The notes: a model not told the origin generated them from the letters alone. 64,000 bases of DNA from Clostridia bacterium (GCA_022799315.1 JAAWOE010000001.1:1-64000); one strand, 5' to 3'; positions 40,914 to 49,946 are shown, numbered from the stretch's first letter. Numbers and translations are program-made.

Positions 40914-41486
40914 GTGCAAAAAAGAATAAAAAAAATATTGTTTATTACAATAATAATTGCAATTATATTGATTTTACTTCTTGGCGTTTTTAAAGTGCAA
41001 AACATTGTATTAAGAAAAATTTACCCAATAAAATATTCAGAATATGTTTATAAATATGCAGAAGAATATGAAGTGGATCCATTACTCATATTCGCAATTA
41101 TTAAAGCAGAAAGTAACTTTAATCCAAACGTTGTTTCTTCAAGCAATGCAATAGGACTTATGCAACTTATGGATACAACAGCAGAAGAACTTGCAAGAAA
41201 ACTTGATGTAACATTTATGAAAAATGCATCTTTATATAATCCGGATTTAAATATAAGATTAGGAACAAAATACTTTTCAGATTTATTAAAACAATATAAT
41301 GGAAACAAATTACTTGCACTAACAGCTTATAATGCAGGGAAAGGTACTTTAAAAAGATGGATAGAACAAGGAACAATTAAAGAAGATGGAACAGACATTG
41401 AAAATATTCCTTATAAAGAAACAAACAATTATGTAAGGAAAATTGTAAGAGACTATAAAATATACCAAGAACTTTACAAAAAGTAA
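40914..41486 (+). CDS. Lytic transglycosylase (SLT domain)
   Basis: 190 residues from a GTG start behind GGAGGAC. An N-terminal membrane helix (about 8-28), then the SLT domain: PLLIFAIIKAESNFNPN with the catalytic Glu, SSNAIGLMQLMDTTA, LGTKYFSDLL and ALTAYNAGKGTL, closing with YVRKIVRDYKIY. It cleaves peptidoglycan glycan strands outside the membrane. Spacing shows no operon partner. Confidence 0.93.
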   Translation: MQKRIKKILFITIIIAIILILLLGVFKVQNIVLRKIYPIKYSEYVYKYAEEYEVDPLLIFAIIKAESNFNPNVVSSSNAIGLMQLMDTTAEELARKLDVTFMKNASLYNPDLNIRLGTKYFSDLLKQYNGNKLLALTAYNAGKGTLKRWIEQGTIKEDGTDIENIPYKETNNYVRKIVRDYKIYQELYKK

Positions 41487-41518
41487 ACATAAATACACGA
41501 AAAATGCATAAAATAAAA

Positions 41519-41547
41519 TTGACATATGACGAAGCATATGTTATCAT
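41519..41547 (+). promoter_or_regulatory. Promoter of the type III antitoxin RNA
   Basis: TTGACA, 17 bases, TATCAT. The expected start, 7-8 bases after the -10, falls at 41554-41555, exactly where the first antitoxin repeat begins. Confidence 0.75.
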
Positions 41548-41554
41548 ACTATTA

Positions 41555-41703
41555 ACAAATAGGTTTCGCAACCCTACTTGCGAAGAACAAATGCGTAGGT
41601 GAACAAATAGGTTTCGCAACCCTACTTGCGAAGAACAAATGCGTAGGTGAACAAATTGAATAGGGGGTTACTAATAGGGGATATTAGTGACTCCTTATTT
41701 TTT
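41555..41703 (+). ncRNA. cptI: Type III antitoxin RNA, CptI-like, two 48-nt repeats
   Basis: Units 41555-41602 and 41603-41650 are identical 48-bp direct repeats, followed by the first six bases of a third and a terminator. In each unit TTCGCAA pairs with TTGCGAA, enclosing loop CCCTAC; CCTAC of the loop is complementary to GTAGG about 18 bases downstream, giving an H-type pseudoknot (unit 1: 41565-41571 with 41578-41584, and 41573-41577 with 41595-41599). Tandem pseudoknot repeats directly before a CptN/ToxN-type toxin are the hallmark of type III antitoxins, which are cut by and inhibit the toxin. Confidence 0.85.
41661..41703 (+). terminator. Terminator between antitoxin repeats and toxin gene
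   Basis: TAGGGGGTTACTAATA / TATTAGTGACTCCTTA with G-U pairs, then six Ts. In type III loci such a leaky terminator sets the antitoxin excess over toxin mRNA. Confidence 0.8.
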
Positions 41704-41724
41704 ATGCAAGTAGGAGGTATAATA

Positions 41725-42210
41725 ATGATTAAAATTGAAGAAGGAAAATTTTATTTTTTAAAAGATTCATTTTTTGAAAAAATGAAAGATAGTAATTTGG
41801 CTCAAAATAAGGATAATGGAAATAAGAGACCATGTTATTATTGCTTTAGAGATAAGAAGGAAGATGAATTAATTTGGTTTATGCCAATTAGCTCTAAAGT
41901 TAATAAGTACAAGAAAATTTATGAGGAAAAACTAAAGAAATATAAAAGAGTGGATACATTAGTATTTGGAAAATTAAATGGCGAAGAAAGAGTCTTTTTA
42001 ATTCAGAATATGTTTCCAACAATAGAAAAGTATATTGAAGAAATATATGTAAGAAAGAGTGAAGATGTAACCATTACATATACACTGGAGAGACAAATAA
42101 AGGAAAAAGCGAATCTTGTATTGGAAATAGCTAAAAAGTGTAAGAAAGTAATATTTCCAGATATAATGAAAATAAAAGAAACATTACTAAAAGAATTAGA
42201 AATAGAATAG
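41725..42210 (+). CDS. cptN: Type III toxin, CptN/ToxN-like endoribonuclease
   Basis: 161 residues. The start at MIKIEEGKFYFLKDSFF was chosen for its AGGAGGT site; the longer frame runs back into the repeats. RPCYYCFRD, MPISSKVNKYKKIYEEK, DTLVFG, FLIQNMFPTIEKYI and the C-terminal KVIFPDIMKIKETLL match the CptN branch of the ToxN/AbiQ fold, RNases held inactive by their RNA antitoxin. The preceding tandem repeats, promoter and terminator complete the locus. Such systems act in phage defence or maintenance. Identification rests on recall of motifs plus context. Confidence 0.87.
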   Translation: MIKIEEGKFYFLKDSFFEKMKDSNLAQNKDNGNKRPCYYCFRDKKEDELIWFMPISSKVNKYKKIYEEKLKKYKRVDTLVFGKLNGEERVFLIQNMFPTIEKYIEEIYVRKSEDVTITYTLERQIKEKANLVLEIAKKCKKVIFPDIMKIKETLLKELEIE

Positions 42211-42264
42211 GTTTACAAACTAAAAGTTATGATATATAATAACAAAAACAAAGGAGGGAATATT

Positions 42265-43266
42265 ATGGCAGTATTAGTTACAGGTGGAGCAGGATTTATT
42301 GGAAGTCACACAGTAGTAGAATTATTAAATGAAGGAAAAGAAGTTGTTATTATAGATAACTTTTCAAATAGTAAACCAGAGGTTTTAGACGCAATTAGAA
42401 AAATTACAGGTAAAGATTTTAAGTTTTATGAAATTGATTATTTAGACAGACCAAGACTAGAAAAGGTATTTGAAGAAAATGAAATTGAAGCAGTTTTAAA
42501 TTTTGCAGGATTTAAAGCAGTAGGAGAATCGGTTGCAAAACCAATTGAATATTATACTAATAACATTTCAGGAGCATTAGTATTACTAGATACTATGAGA
42601 AAATATGGTATAAAAACATTTGTATTTAGTTCATCTGCAACAGTATATGGAGAACCTGAAAGGATTCCAATTACAGAAGATTGTAAAACAGGTGGAACAA
42701 CAAATCCATATGGAACTTCAAAATTATTTATAGAACAAATTTTAAAAGATATTTATACATCAGATCCAACTTGGAATATATGTATATTAAGATACTTTAA
42801 CCCAGTAGGGGCACATGAAAGCGGTTTGATTGGAGAAGAACCACAAGGAATACCAAATAATTTAATGCCATATGTAGCAAGAGTTGCTGCAGGAACACTA
42901 GAAGAATTATCTGTTTTTGGAAACGATTATGATACACCTGATGGAACAGGAGTAAGAGATTATATTCATGTAGTAGATTTAGCAAAAGGACATATAAAAG
43001 CATTACAAAAATTAGAAAAAGAGCAAAAAGGATTATATATCTATAACTTAGGTACAGGAAATGGATATAGCGTATTAGACATGGTAAAGGCATTTGAAAA
43101 AGCAACGAAAAAAGAAGTAAAATACAAAATTGTACAAAGAAGAGCAGGTGATATTGCAACATGTTATGCAGACCCTAAAAAGGCAAAAGAAGAACTAGGC
43201 TGGGAAGCAAACCTAGGAATTGATGAAATGTGCAGAGATAGTTGGAATTATATAAATCGTAAATAA
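42265..43266 (+). CDS. galE: UDP-glucose 4-epimerase
   Basis: Interconverts UDP-glucose and UDP-galactose for galactose use and surface glycans. The start at [15 protein letters not shown] follows AAGGAGGG by 6 bases; 12 upstream codons were left out. NAD motif [18 protein letters not shown] and the catalytic [11 protein letters not shown] (Tyr-x-x-x-Lys) are intact, with [17 protein letters not shown] after. 333 residues, full length. It ends before a terminator shared with the minus-strand gene at 43328. Confidence 0.95.
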   Translation: MAVLVTGGAGFIGSHTVVELLNEGKEVVIIDNFSNSKPEVLDAIRKITGKDFKFYEIDYLDRPRLEKVFEENEIEAVLNFAGFKAVGESVAKPIEYYTNNISGALVLLDTMRKYGIKTFVFSSSATVYGEPERIPITEDCKTGGTTNPYGTSKLFIEQILKDIYTSDPTWNICILRYFNPVGAHESGLIGEEPQGIPNNLMPYVARVAAGTLEELSVFGNDYDTPDGTGVRDYIHVVDLAKGHIKALQKLEKEQKGLYIYNLGTGNGYSVLDMVKAFEKATKKEVKYKIVQRRAGDIATCYADPKKAKEELGWEANLGIDEMCRDSWNYINRK

Positions 43267-43274
43267 AAATAGTA

Positions 43275-43304
43275 AAAAGCGGCATCTGTTAGGATGCCGC
43301 TTTT
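43275..43304. terminator. Bidirectional terminator, galE and minus-strand orphan
   Basis: AAAAGCGGCATC, loop TGTTAG, GATGCCGCTTTT: perfect 12-bp stem with A and T ends, between convergent genes. Confidence 0.88.
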
Positions 43305-43327
43305 GGTCAGGTAATGTGAAAAGCTAC

Positions 43328-43624
43328 TTACTTCATAGAATCTTCCCAAGTTTTGGAAATATACGATAAAGGCTCTGCTATTGAATATTTTTTGCCAGTT
43401 TTCATAGTGACAATACTGGCAGCATCGCCAACAACAGAAATTTTACATCTTTCACTCTCTGGGAAAAATTTTTCCCAATTTTCACCTTTATTAAGGTCAT
43501 GAGTCTCTACTGATGAGATATCATAAGGATTTAAAGATACTGTACCAGTTAGTATGAGCTGGTTTTTTTCTGAATCACTATTGTAAGTATGTAACTCAAT
43601 AGGTTTAAAAGGTTTCATTTTCAT
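43328..43624 (-). CDS. Hypothetical protein (98 aa), autonomous cassette
   Basis: Not recognised. The start at MKMKPFKPIEL was chosen because AAAGGA lies 7 bases upstream; the ATG two codons earlier is too close to that site. The sequence alternates strands and turns (NQLILTGTVSLNPYDISS, RCKISVVGDAASIVTM), has no signal or membrane helix, and may be a small soluble beta-rich domain. It has its own TATGTAAA-type promoter, a long structured leader and a terminator shared with galE. Codon use is less AT-rich than the neighbours. A single-gene insert between galE and the PF06541 gene. Confidence 0.6.
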   Translation of the reverse strand: MKMKPFKPIELHTYNSDSEKNQLILTGTVSLNPYDISSVETHDLNKGENWEKFFPESERCKISVVGDAASIVTMKTGKKYSIAEPLSYISKTWEDSMK

Positions 43625-43658
43625 TGACATATCCTTTCATATTGAATCGATAGTTAAA

Positions 43659-43723
43659 TTGTATGAATTAATCCCCCTGACCATAGGTTCATACAAAAGG
43701 TTACGCGGGCTGTTAAAAACAGC
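43659..43723 (-). promoter_or_regulatory. Structured leader of the 43328-43624 gene
   Basis: On the minus strand: hairpin GCTGTT-TTT-AACAGC, then TTGTATGAA / TTCATACAA, a perfect 9-bp stem closing a 20-base loop with CCTATGG and GGGGG. It lies between promoter and gene and could be a regulatory RNA element; no known riboswitch class was recognised. Confidence 0.45.
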
Positions 43724-43732
43724 TATGCAATT

Positions 43733-43761
43733 ATTATAAACTGTTTTACATAATTAGTCAA
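43733..43761 (-). promoter_or_regulatory. Promoter of the 43328-43624 gene, TATGTAAA type
   Basis: Minus strand TTGACT, 17 bases containing TATGTAAA 6 bases before the -10, TATAAT. Confidence 0.75.
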
Positions 43762-43843
43762 TCAAATTATTAAGAATACCACATAACCGATGTGATAAAT
43801 TACAAAATTCACGAAAAATTCACAAAAACCGCCATGGAACTGG

Positions 43844-43872
43844 TTTACATATTGTGAAAAAATTGGTATAAT
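43844..43872 (+). promoter_or_regulatory. Promoter of the PF06541 gene
   Basis: TTTACA, 17 bases, TATAAT, about 30 bases before the ATG at 43904. Confidence 0.65.
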
Positions 43873-43903
43873 GGAAGATATGGAAAATATAAGGAGAAAT
43901 TAA

Positions 43904-44791
43904 ATGGAGAAAACAATAGAAAAAGAAGAAATACTAGAAAATACCGAAGAAAAAGATGAACAAGTAAAAGAGATAAAAAGAGAAGAAAAGAACAAAAAGA
44001 TATTTGCAATTGCGGGAATTAGCATTTGGAGAATGCTTGCCTACTTTATTATATATAGTGTGGTAGGTTTTATAATTGAAACTGCATTTGGACTTATTAC
44101 AAAAGGAGTTATAGAAAGTAGACAAAGCTTTTTATATGGTCCATTTTGTGCAATATATGGAGTTGGCGCTGTAATTATGATTCCATTATTACAGCGTTTT
44201 AAGAAGAACAATTATACATTATTTTTGGGTGGATTTGTAATTGGATCAATTGTAGAATATCTAATTAGTTTAATTGGTGAAGTTATATTTCATATTAAAT
44301 GGTGGGACTATTCAAGCATGGCATTTAATATTGGAGGAAGGATTTGTATAGCTTTTTCTTTCTTTTGGGGAATTTTAGCAATTTACCTTATGAGCCATTT
44401 TAATCCAATAATTGATAAACTAATAGATAAGATAAAAGAAAAAATATCATTAAAAGCATTAAAAACAGCATGTGTATGCATGATTTTATTTCTATTTATT
44501 GATTTTTTAATTAGCAGTTTTGCACTAAAAATGTTTTTTACAAGAATTGTAGTAAAGCATAATATTGAACTTGCATCATATGATGAATATATATTTGAAT
44601 GTGCAGAGTTGTATAAAAATGAAGATATTAAAAACTTTACATTAAAATACTTTTCAGATGAAAAAATGTTAAAAACTTTTCCAAATATAAAATTAACAGG
44701 AAAAGATGGAAATGTAATATGGATGTGTGATATTTTGAAAGATATCAGACCTTATTATATAAGAGTGTTTACACCAATTCATGCAAAATAA
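43904..44791 (+). CDS. Putative ABC-transporter type IV membrane protein (PF06541)
   Basis: 295 residues. A Glu/Lys-rich head (1-35), then five or six membrane helices: MLAYFIIYSVVGFIIETAFG, SFLYGPFCAIYGVGAVIMI, LFLGGFVIGSIVEYLIS and FFWGILAIYLMSHF are the signature of the PF06541 family. The name is historical; no transport activity follows from it. The C-terminal 100 residues are soluble. GGAG precedes the ATG. It may be co-transcribed with the RND gene 59 bases downstream. Confidence 0.85.
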   Translation: MEKTIEKEEILENTEEKDEQVKEIKREEKNKKIFAIAGISIWRMLAYFIIYSVVGFIIETAFGLITKGVIESRQSFLYGPFCAIYGVGAVIMIPLLQRFKKNNYTLFLGGFVIGSIVEYLISLIGEVIFHIKWWDYSSMAFNIGGRICIAFSFFWGILAIYLMSHFNPIIDKLIDKIKEKISLKALKTACVCMILFLFIDFLISSFALKMFFTRIVVKHNIELASYDEYIFECAELYKNEDIKNFTLKYFSDEKMLKTFPNIKLTGKDGNVIWMCDILKDIRPYYIRVFTPIHAK

Positions 44792-44797
44792 TAAAAA

Positions 44798-44824
44798 CTT
44801 GTAGGATTTCATAGACCCTACAAA
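44798..44824. repeat. TTGTAGG palindrome
   Basis: TTGTAGG / CCTACAA with an 11-base loop, between the PF06541 gene and the RND pump; a short relative of the GTAGGG family. Confidence 0.45.
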
Positions 44825-44850
44825 CCAAAAGAAAGGACGTTGAATTATAA

Positions 44851-47800
44851 ATGATTTCAAATTATAGTGTGAAAAAGCCATTTACAGTGTTTGTGGCAGT
44901 TATTTTAGTAATTATATTAGGATTTATTTCTTTTACAAATATGACAACAGATTTACTTCCTAAAATGGATTTACCATATGCATTAATTATTACAACATAT
45001 ATAGGAGCGAGTCCAGAAAAAGTAGAAACAGTAGTTACAAAACCGATTGAGCAATCTATGGCAACAGTTAGCGATGTTAAAAATATTTCATCAGTTTCAT
45101 CTGAGAATTCTTCTATGGTTATTCTAGAATTTTCAAATGATGTTAATATGGATTCTGCCTTAATTGAACTAAACGGAAAATTAGACTTAATTAAAGCTAA
45201 TTGGAATGATGATGGTATCGGCGCTCCAATTGTTAGTAAAATTAATCCGAATATGCTACCTGTTATGCTAACAGCAGTAGATGTTGGAGATAAGAATCAT
45301 GCAGAAATTAAAAGTTTTGTAAATAATAATATATTACCAAGCTTAGAAAGAATTTCAGGAGTTGCGTCTGTAAGTACAACAGGGATTATAGAAGAGCAAA
45401 TTGAAGTTAAATTAAATCAAGAAAAGATTGATAACATTAACACAAAATTAATGGATAGTGTTAATAGCAAATTATCTAAAGCACAAGGACAATTAAACAC
45501 AGCAAAAACACAAATAGAACAAGGCAAGAAAGAACTAAGTAAACAATCAAATGAGCAAATGGGGAAAATAATAGATGGCATAAATGCTGTTAAAACTGGA
45601 AAAGATACTATTTCAGCTACTGAAAAAGAATTAACATCAAAAGAACAAACCTTGAATTTTACTAAAACAACTTTAGTGAAAACAATAGATGGAATGGATG
45701 TATTACTTAACAAAATGAATGGAGAAAAAGCAGAACTTGTTAAATTAGGAGAAGATTTAACAGATGCACAAAAATTAAAACTAGAAACATTAAACCATTC
45801 TATTAAAAACACAGAAAAATTAAAAAGTGAAACAACTTCAAAATTAGACGAAGTAAATACAGGCTTAAATCAAATTACAGTTGGAAAAACAGAACTTACA
45901 AAACAAAAAACAAATTTACAAGCACAAGAAAAACAACTAGAAATTGCAAAATCAACCTTAACAATAGAACTAAGTAAAGCTAGTAGTAAATTAGAGCAAG
46001 GAGAAGAAGAACTAAATAAAGGAATTAAAGAATTTGAAACAGCTCGTGACCAAGCTTTAAAAAATGCATCTATTGATGGAATTATTACAAGCGATATGGT
46101 TTCTAATATTCTAATGGCAAATAACTTCTCTATGCCAGCAGGTTACATAGAAAATGAAGAAGATAAAATGCTAATTAAAGTGGGAGAAAAGTTTGGAAAC
46201 ATTGATGAAATGAAGAACTTAACAATTCTATCTTTCGACATAGCAGGGTTAGAAAATATTACACTTGGTGATTTATCGGATATCGGCAATACTGATAATT
46301 CAGACGAAATATATGCTAAAGTAAATGGAAATAATGCAATTATTTTAAGTTTTCAAAAACAAAGTACAGCATCTACTGCAGAAGTATGTAAAGATATTGA
46401 ACAAACAATGAAGAGCATAGAAAATGATAATCAAGAGGTTCGATTTACAACATTAATGAACCAAGGAATTTATATTGATTTAATTATTGGAACTGTATTA
46501 GAAAACTTATTTTACGGAGCAATTTTAGCAGTTATTATTCTATTTATCTTTTTAAAAGATTATAGACCAACAATAATTATTGCATTATCTATTCCAATTA
46601 GTTTAACATTTGCAATTGCATTAATGTACTTTACAGGTGTAACAATAAATATAATTTCATTATCAGGATTAGCACTTGGCGTAGGAATGTTAGTAGATAA
46701 CTCTATTGTTGTTATTGAAAATATATATAGATTATTAAAAGATGGTAATAGCCTTAAAGATGCATGTATTAACGGTGCATCACGTGTTGCAGGAGCAATT
46801 GCAGCATCTACGTTAACAACAGTATGTGTGTTTTTACCAATTGTATTTATACAAGGGATATCAAAACAATTATTTACAGATATGGGGTTAACAATTGGTT
46901 ATTCTCTACTTGCAAGTTTAATTGTAGCGCTTACACTAGTTCCAGCGATGGCTTCTAAGATGTTTAAAAATGCAAAACCAAAAGAAACAAAACTATTTGA
47001 TAAATTTGCAAATGTTTATGAAAAATCATTAAAAATAGCTTTAGACCATAAAGTAATTGTTGTTATTATAACAGTAGTCCTATTAGTAACAAGTATTGCA
47101 TTAGCAGGAAGTATGGGAACAGCATTTATTCCAGAAGTAGATGGAACACAAATGTCTATTACAATTATACCACCAAAGGAAGTGACTTCAAACGAAGCAA
47201 AAGCTAAGGCAAATGAAATAATAGATAGTCTACTTGAAAATATAAAAGACATTGAAACTATTGGTGTAGTCGATTCTAGTGTGATGGGAAGTATGTCAAT
47301 GTCAAGTGGCAGTGGAACTTCAATTAATATGTATGCAATACTAAAAGAGAAAAAAGAATTATCAAATAAAGAAATTGAAACAAAAATTTATGAATTAACA
47401 AAGGACTTAGGCTATGAAATTTCTGTAAGTACTTCTAATATGGATATGTCCTCTATGATGTCTTCTGGAATTCAAGTTGTAGTAAAAGGAAAAGAAATAG
47501 ATAAACTAAAAGAGATTTCACAAGAAGTAGCAAGCCTTCTAGAAGGAATTACTGGAATAGAAAAAGTGGATTCAGGAATTAGTGAGATGCAAAAAGAACA
47601 AAGAGTTATTGTTAATAAAAATAAAGCAATGGAATATGGACTAACAGTTGCGCAGGTTTATCAAAAAATAGCAGGAACAGTTTCGAATGAGAAAGAAGCA
47701 ACAGAAGTTACAATTGATAATAAAGATTACCCAGTTGTTGTTGTAAAACAAGAAGAAAAGAAAATAACAACTGATAATTTAGCAGATATTAAGTTAAGCG

Positions 47801-48567
47801 GTAAAAAGAATAATGAAGATGTAGAAGTAAAATTATCTGAAATTGCGGAAATTGAAGAAACAGATGGGTTAGCATCAATTTCACGTGATAACCAAGAAAG
47901 ATATATTACAGTATCTGCAAGTATTACAGCGGATAGTAATATAGGAATTGTTGGAAGAGAAGTAGAAAACAAATTAAAAGATTATCAAACACCAACAGGA
48001 TATAATGTTGAATTACAAGGAGAAAGCGAAACAATTAACGAATCATTAAGAGACTTAGGACTTATGATTTTGGTTGCAGTTATATTTATCTATTTAATTA
48101 TGGTAGCACAATTTCAATCTTTAAAATCACCATTCATTGTAATGTTTACTATACCACTTGCTTTTACAGGAGGATTACTTGCATTATGGATTTGTGGATG
48201 TGAAATTAGTTTAATTGCAATGTTAGGTTTCTTGATGCTTGCAGGAATTGTTGTAAACAACGGTATTGTATTTATAGACTATGCAAATCAATTACGTAAT
48301 GATAAAGGCATGAAAGTAAAAGAAGCACTACTTGAAACTGGTAAAACAAGATTAAAACCAATTTTAATGACAGCACTTACAACTGTTTTAGGATTATCTA
48401 CAATGGCATTAGGAATGGGGCAAGGAGCAGAAATGCTCCAACCTTTAGGAATAGTGACAATAGGTGGACTTGTATATGCGACAATATTAACCTTGTATCT
48501 TGTACCAGCATTATATATGATGATGAATAGAGATAAAGAAACAAAGAAAAAGAAAGAGAAAAAATAA
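44851..48567 (+). CDS. RND family efflux pump with coiled-coil insertion
   Basis: 1238 residues. Helix 1 at the N-terminus (VFVAVILVIILGFISF), porter region, then a long Lys/Gln/Glu-rich coiled coil (about residues 190-415, with heptad-like runs such as GKKELSKQSNEQ), the helix bundle containing LALGVGMLVDNSIVVIEN (one acid where AcrB has two), a second porter half and final helices with LMLAGIVVNNGIVFIDYA. Gram-positive RND proteins of this kind lack an outer-membrane partner, and no membrane fusion protein is adjacent. The coiled coil could replace it. Substrate unknown. Confidence 0.9.
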   Translation: MISNYSVKKPFTVFVAVILVIILGFISFTNMTTDLLPKMDLPYALIITTYIGASPEKVETVVTKPIEQSMATVSDVKNISSVSSENSSMVILEFSNDVNMDSALIELNGKLDLIKANWNDDGIGAPIVSKINPNMLPVMLTAVDVGDKNHAEIKSFVNNNILPSLERISGVASVSTTGIIEEQIEVKLNQEKIDNINTKLMDSVNSKLSKAQGQLNTAKTQIEQGKKELSKQSNEQMGKIIDGINAVKTGKDTISATEKELTSKEQTLNFTKTTLVKTIDGMDVLLNKMNGEKAELVKLGEDLTDAQKLKLETLNHSIKNTEKLKSETTSKLDEVNTGLNQITVGKTELTKQKTNLQAQEKQLEIAKSTLTIELSKASSKLEQGEEELNKGIKEFETARDQALKNASIDGIITSDMVSNILMANNFSMPAGYIENEEDKMLIKVGEKFGNIDEMKNLTILSFDIAGLENITLGDLSDIGNTDNSDEIYAKVNGNNAIILSFQKQSTASTAEVCKDIEQTMKSIENDNQEVRFTTLMNQGIYIDLIIGTVLENLFYGAILAVIILFIFLKDYRPTIIIALSIPISLTFAIALMYFTGVTINIISLSGLALGVGMLVDNSIVVIENIYRLLKDGNSLKDACINGASRVAGAIAASTLTTVCVFLPIVFIQGISKQLFTDMGLTIGYSLLASLIVALTLVPAMASKMFKNAKPKETKLFDKFANVYEKSLKIALDHKVIVVIITVVLLVTSIALAGSMGTAFIPEVDGTQMSITIIPPKEVTSNEAKAKANEIIDSLLENIKDIETIGVVDSSVMGSMSMSSGSGTSINMYAILKEKKELSNKEIETKIYELTKDLGYEISVSTSNMDMSSMMSSGIQVVVKGKEIDKLKEISQEVASLLEGITGIEKVDSGISEMQKEQRVIVNKNKAMEYGLTVAQVYQKIAGTVSNEKEATEVTIDNKDYPVVVVKQEEKKITTDNLADIKLSGKKNNEDVEVKLSEIAEIEETDGLASISRDNQERYITVSASITADSNIGIVGREVENKLKDYQTPTGYNVELQGESETINESLRDLGLMILVAVIFIYLIMVAQFQSLKSPFIVMFTIPLAFTGGLLALWICGCEISLIAMLGFLMLAGIVVNNGIVFIDYANQLRNDKGMKVKEALLETGKTRLKPILMTALTTVLGLSTMALGMGQGAEMLQPLGIVTIGGLVYATILTLYLVPALYMMMNRDKETKKKKEKK

Positions 48568-48574
48568 TATGAGA

Positions 48575-48622
48575 AACAAGCAAAGAATTCTAAGTATTTA
48601 CACTGAGAATTCTTTGCTTGTT
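48575..48622 (+). terminator. Terminator after the RND gene
   Basis: Perfect 17-bp stem (48575-48591 with 48606-48622) beginning AACAAGCAAAG and ending in TTGTTATT. Confidence 0.85.
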
Positions 48623-48678
48623 ATTGGTTGCGAAAATAGCTGATTTATGCTAATATAAAATCTAGAAAGGATGAAAAA

Positions 48679-49362
48679 ATGAAGATAGGAATTGATGTAG
48701 ATAATACAATAATAGATACATTACCAGTTTTAAAGAAATATTGTAGAGAGTATAATGAAAAAGTTATAAAAAGAAATTTGAAAATGAATGAAGAAGGATT
48801 TGCAGTTGCTAATTTATATGAATGGACACAAGAAGAAAAAACAGATTTTTTAATAAAATACATAGATGAAGTAAGAGAACAAGCCCCAATAAAGAAAAAT
48901 GCACAAGAGATTATTCAAAAATTAAAACAAGAAGGAAATACAATATATATAATAACAGCCAGAAAACAGATTGGAGATAGAAGTCCATATGAAGCAACAC
49001 AAAAATTTTTAAAAAAGAATGATTTTCAATATGATGAATTAGTAGTGCAAAAAGATAAAAAGCAATTTTGTATTGATAACAATATAGATGTTTTAATAGA
49101 TGATGAACCACAAAATATAGAATCAGTATCTAAATTTATACCAGTAATTGTATTTGAAGCAATACATAATAAAAAATTTAATGGAAAGAACATTATAAAA
49201 GTAAATACATGGGATGAAGTATATAATATAATAAAGGAATATCAAAAAAGAAAATCAAAACTTAAAGAAGCAATAGAACAAATGATATTAGAGGCAGACA
49301 AAGTTTCAAAAGAAGAGGAAAACTATACAGTATTAGAAGATTTATTTTCAGAAGAGGATTAA
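48679..49362 (+). CDS. HAD-type 5'(3')-deoxyribonucleotidase-like phosphatase
   Basis: 227 residues. The HAD nucleophile motif is GIDVDNTIIDT (Asp6, Asp8), motif II is in YIITAR, and the acidic motif is DVLIDDEPQNI, consistent with the 5'-nucleotidase C-type group (PF06941). The C-terminal 30 residues are charged and helical. It would dephosphorylate nucleotides or a similar small phosphate ester. AAAGGATG precedes the ATG. Single gene with its own terminator. Confidence 0.85.
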   Translation: MKIGIDVDNTIIDTLPVLKKYCREYNEKVIKRNLKMNEEGFAVANLYEWTQEEKTDFLIKYIDEVREQAPIKKNAQEIIQKLKQEGNTIYIITARKQIGDRSPYEATQKFLKKNDFQYDELVVQKDKKQFCIDNNIDVLIDDEPQNIESVSKFIPVIVFEAIHNKKFNGKNIIKVNTWDEVYNIIKEYQKRKSKLKEAIEQMILEADKVSKEEENYTVLEDLFSEED

Positions 49363-49367
49363 ATATG

Positions 49368-49408
49368 TACTAAAAGAGGAATCATAGAGATATGATTCCT
49401 TTTTAGTA
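49368..49408 (+). terminator. Terminator of the HAD gene
   Basis: TACTAAAAGAGGAATCAT / ATGATTCCTTTTTAGTA with one bulge and an AGAGAT loop. Confidence 0.85.
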
Positions 49409-49439
49409 TACTGGGAAATTACGGCAAATTACATTAAAC

Positions 49440-49480
49440 GTAGGGGCGAGCATTGCTCGTCCGAGAGGCGAAGCCTCTTT
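49440..49480. repeat. GTAGGGGC-type repeat with two hairpins
   Basis: GGGCGAGC-ATT-GCTCGTCC directly followed by AGAGGC-GAA-GCCTCT. It belongs to the GTAGGGGC family. Confidence 0.65.
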
Positions 49481-49512
49481 TGTTCTAAAATTTAGAATTT
49501 TCACAAAATATA

Positions 49513-49566
49513 TTGACAAAGCATATCATATATTATATATTAACATATGAACATACGTGCATATGA
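49513..49566 (+). promoter_or_regulatory. cadC-cadA promoter and metal-repressor operator
   Basis: TTGACA (49513-49518), 17 bases, TATATT. Right after it the imperfect palindrome around TATGAACATACGTGCATA (49547-49564) has the form of SmtB/CadC operators. Confidence 0.65.
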
Positions 49567-49577
49567 AAGGGGAAAAT

Positions 49578-49946
49578 ATGGAAGAAAAAGATCTAGTATG
49601 TGGTGAGAAATGCCCACATTATCAAAAAATAAATAAAGTAAAACTAGAAGAACCAAATAATGAGGAAATAGAGAGCTTATCAAATATGTTTAAGTTATTT
49701 GCAGACAACACAAGACTTCGCATTATTTGTAGTATTTTAAATACAGAATTATGTGTTTGTGACTTGTGCGAATTATTAGATTTAAACCAATCTACAGTGT
49801 CACATCAATTACAAATATTAAGAAACGCAAAACTTGTAAAATATAGACGTGAGGGAAAACAAATTTATTATAGTTTACAAGATGAACATATTGAACAAAT
49901 CATTTCAACAAGCTTAGCTCACATTTTAGAAGAGGAGGGAAAATAA
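49578..49946 (+). CDS. cadC: ArsR/SmtB family metal sensor, CadC-like
   Basis: 122 residues from the ATG behind AAAGGGG; 7 upstream codons were left out. Winged helix with ELLDLNQSTVSHQLQILRNAKLV as recognition part. Cysteines fall at 8, 12, 59 and 61 (LVCGEKC and ELCVCDLC), matching in order and nearly in number the Cys7-11-58-60 cadmium/lead/zinc site of CadC. It should repress the operon until metal binds. The efflux ATPase starts 2 bases after its stop. Confidence 0.92.
   Translation: MEEKDLVCGEKCPHYQKINKVKLEEPNNEEIESLSNMFKLFADNTRLRIICSILNTELCVCDLCELLDLNQSTVSHQLQILRNAKLVKYRREGKQIYYSLQDEHIEQIISTSLAHILEEEGK

Noticed and set aside
41555-41650. CRISPR array
   Set aside because: Only two directly adjacent 48-bp copies without spacers; promoter, terminator and toxin gene fit a type III antitoxin instead.
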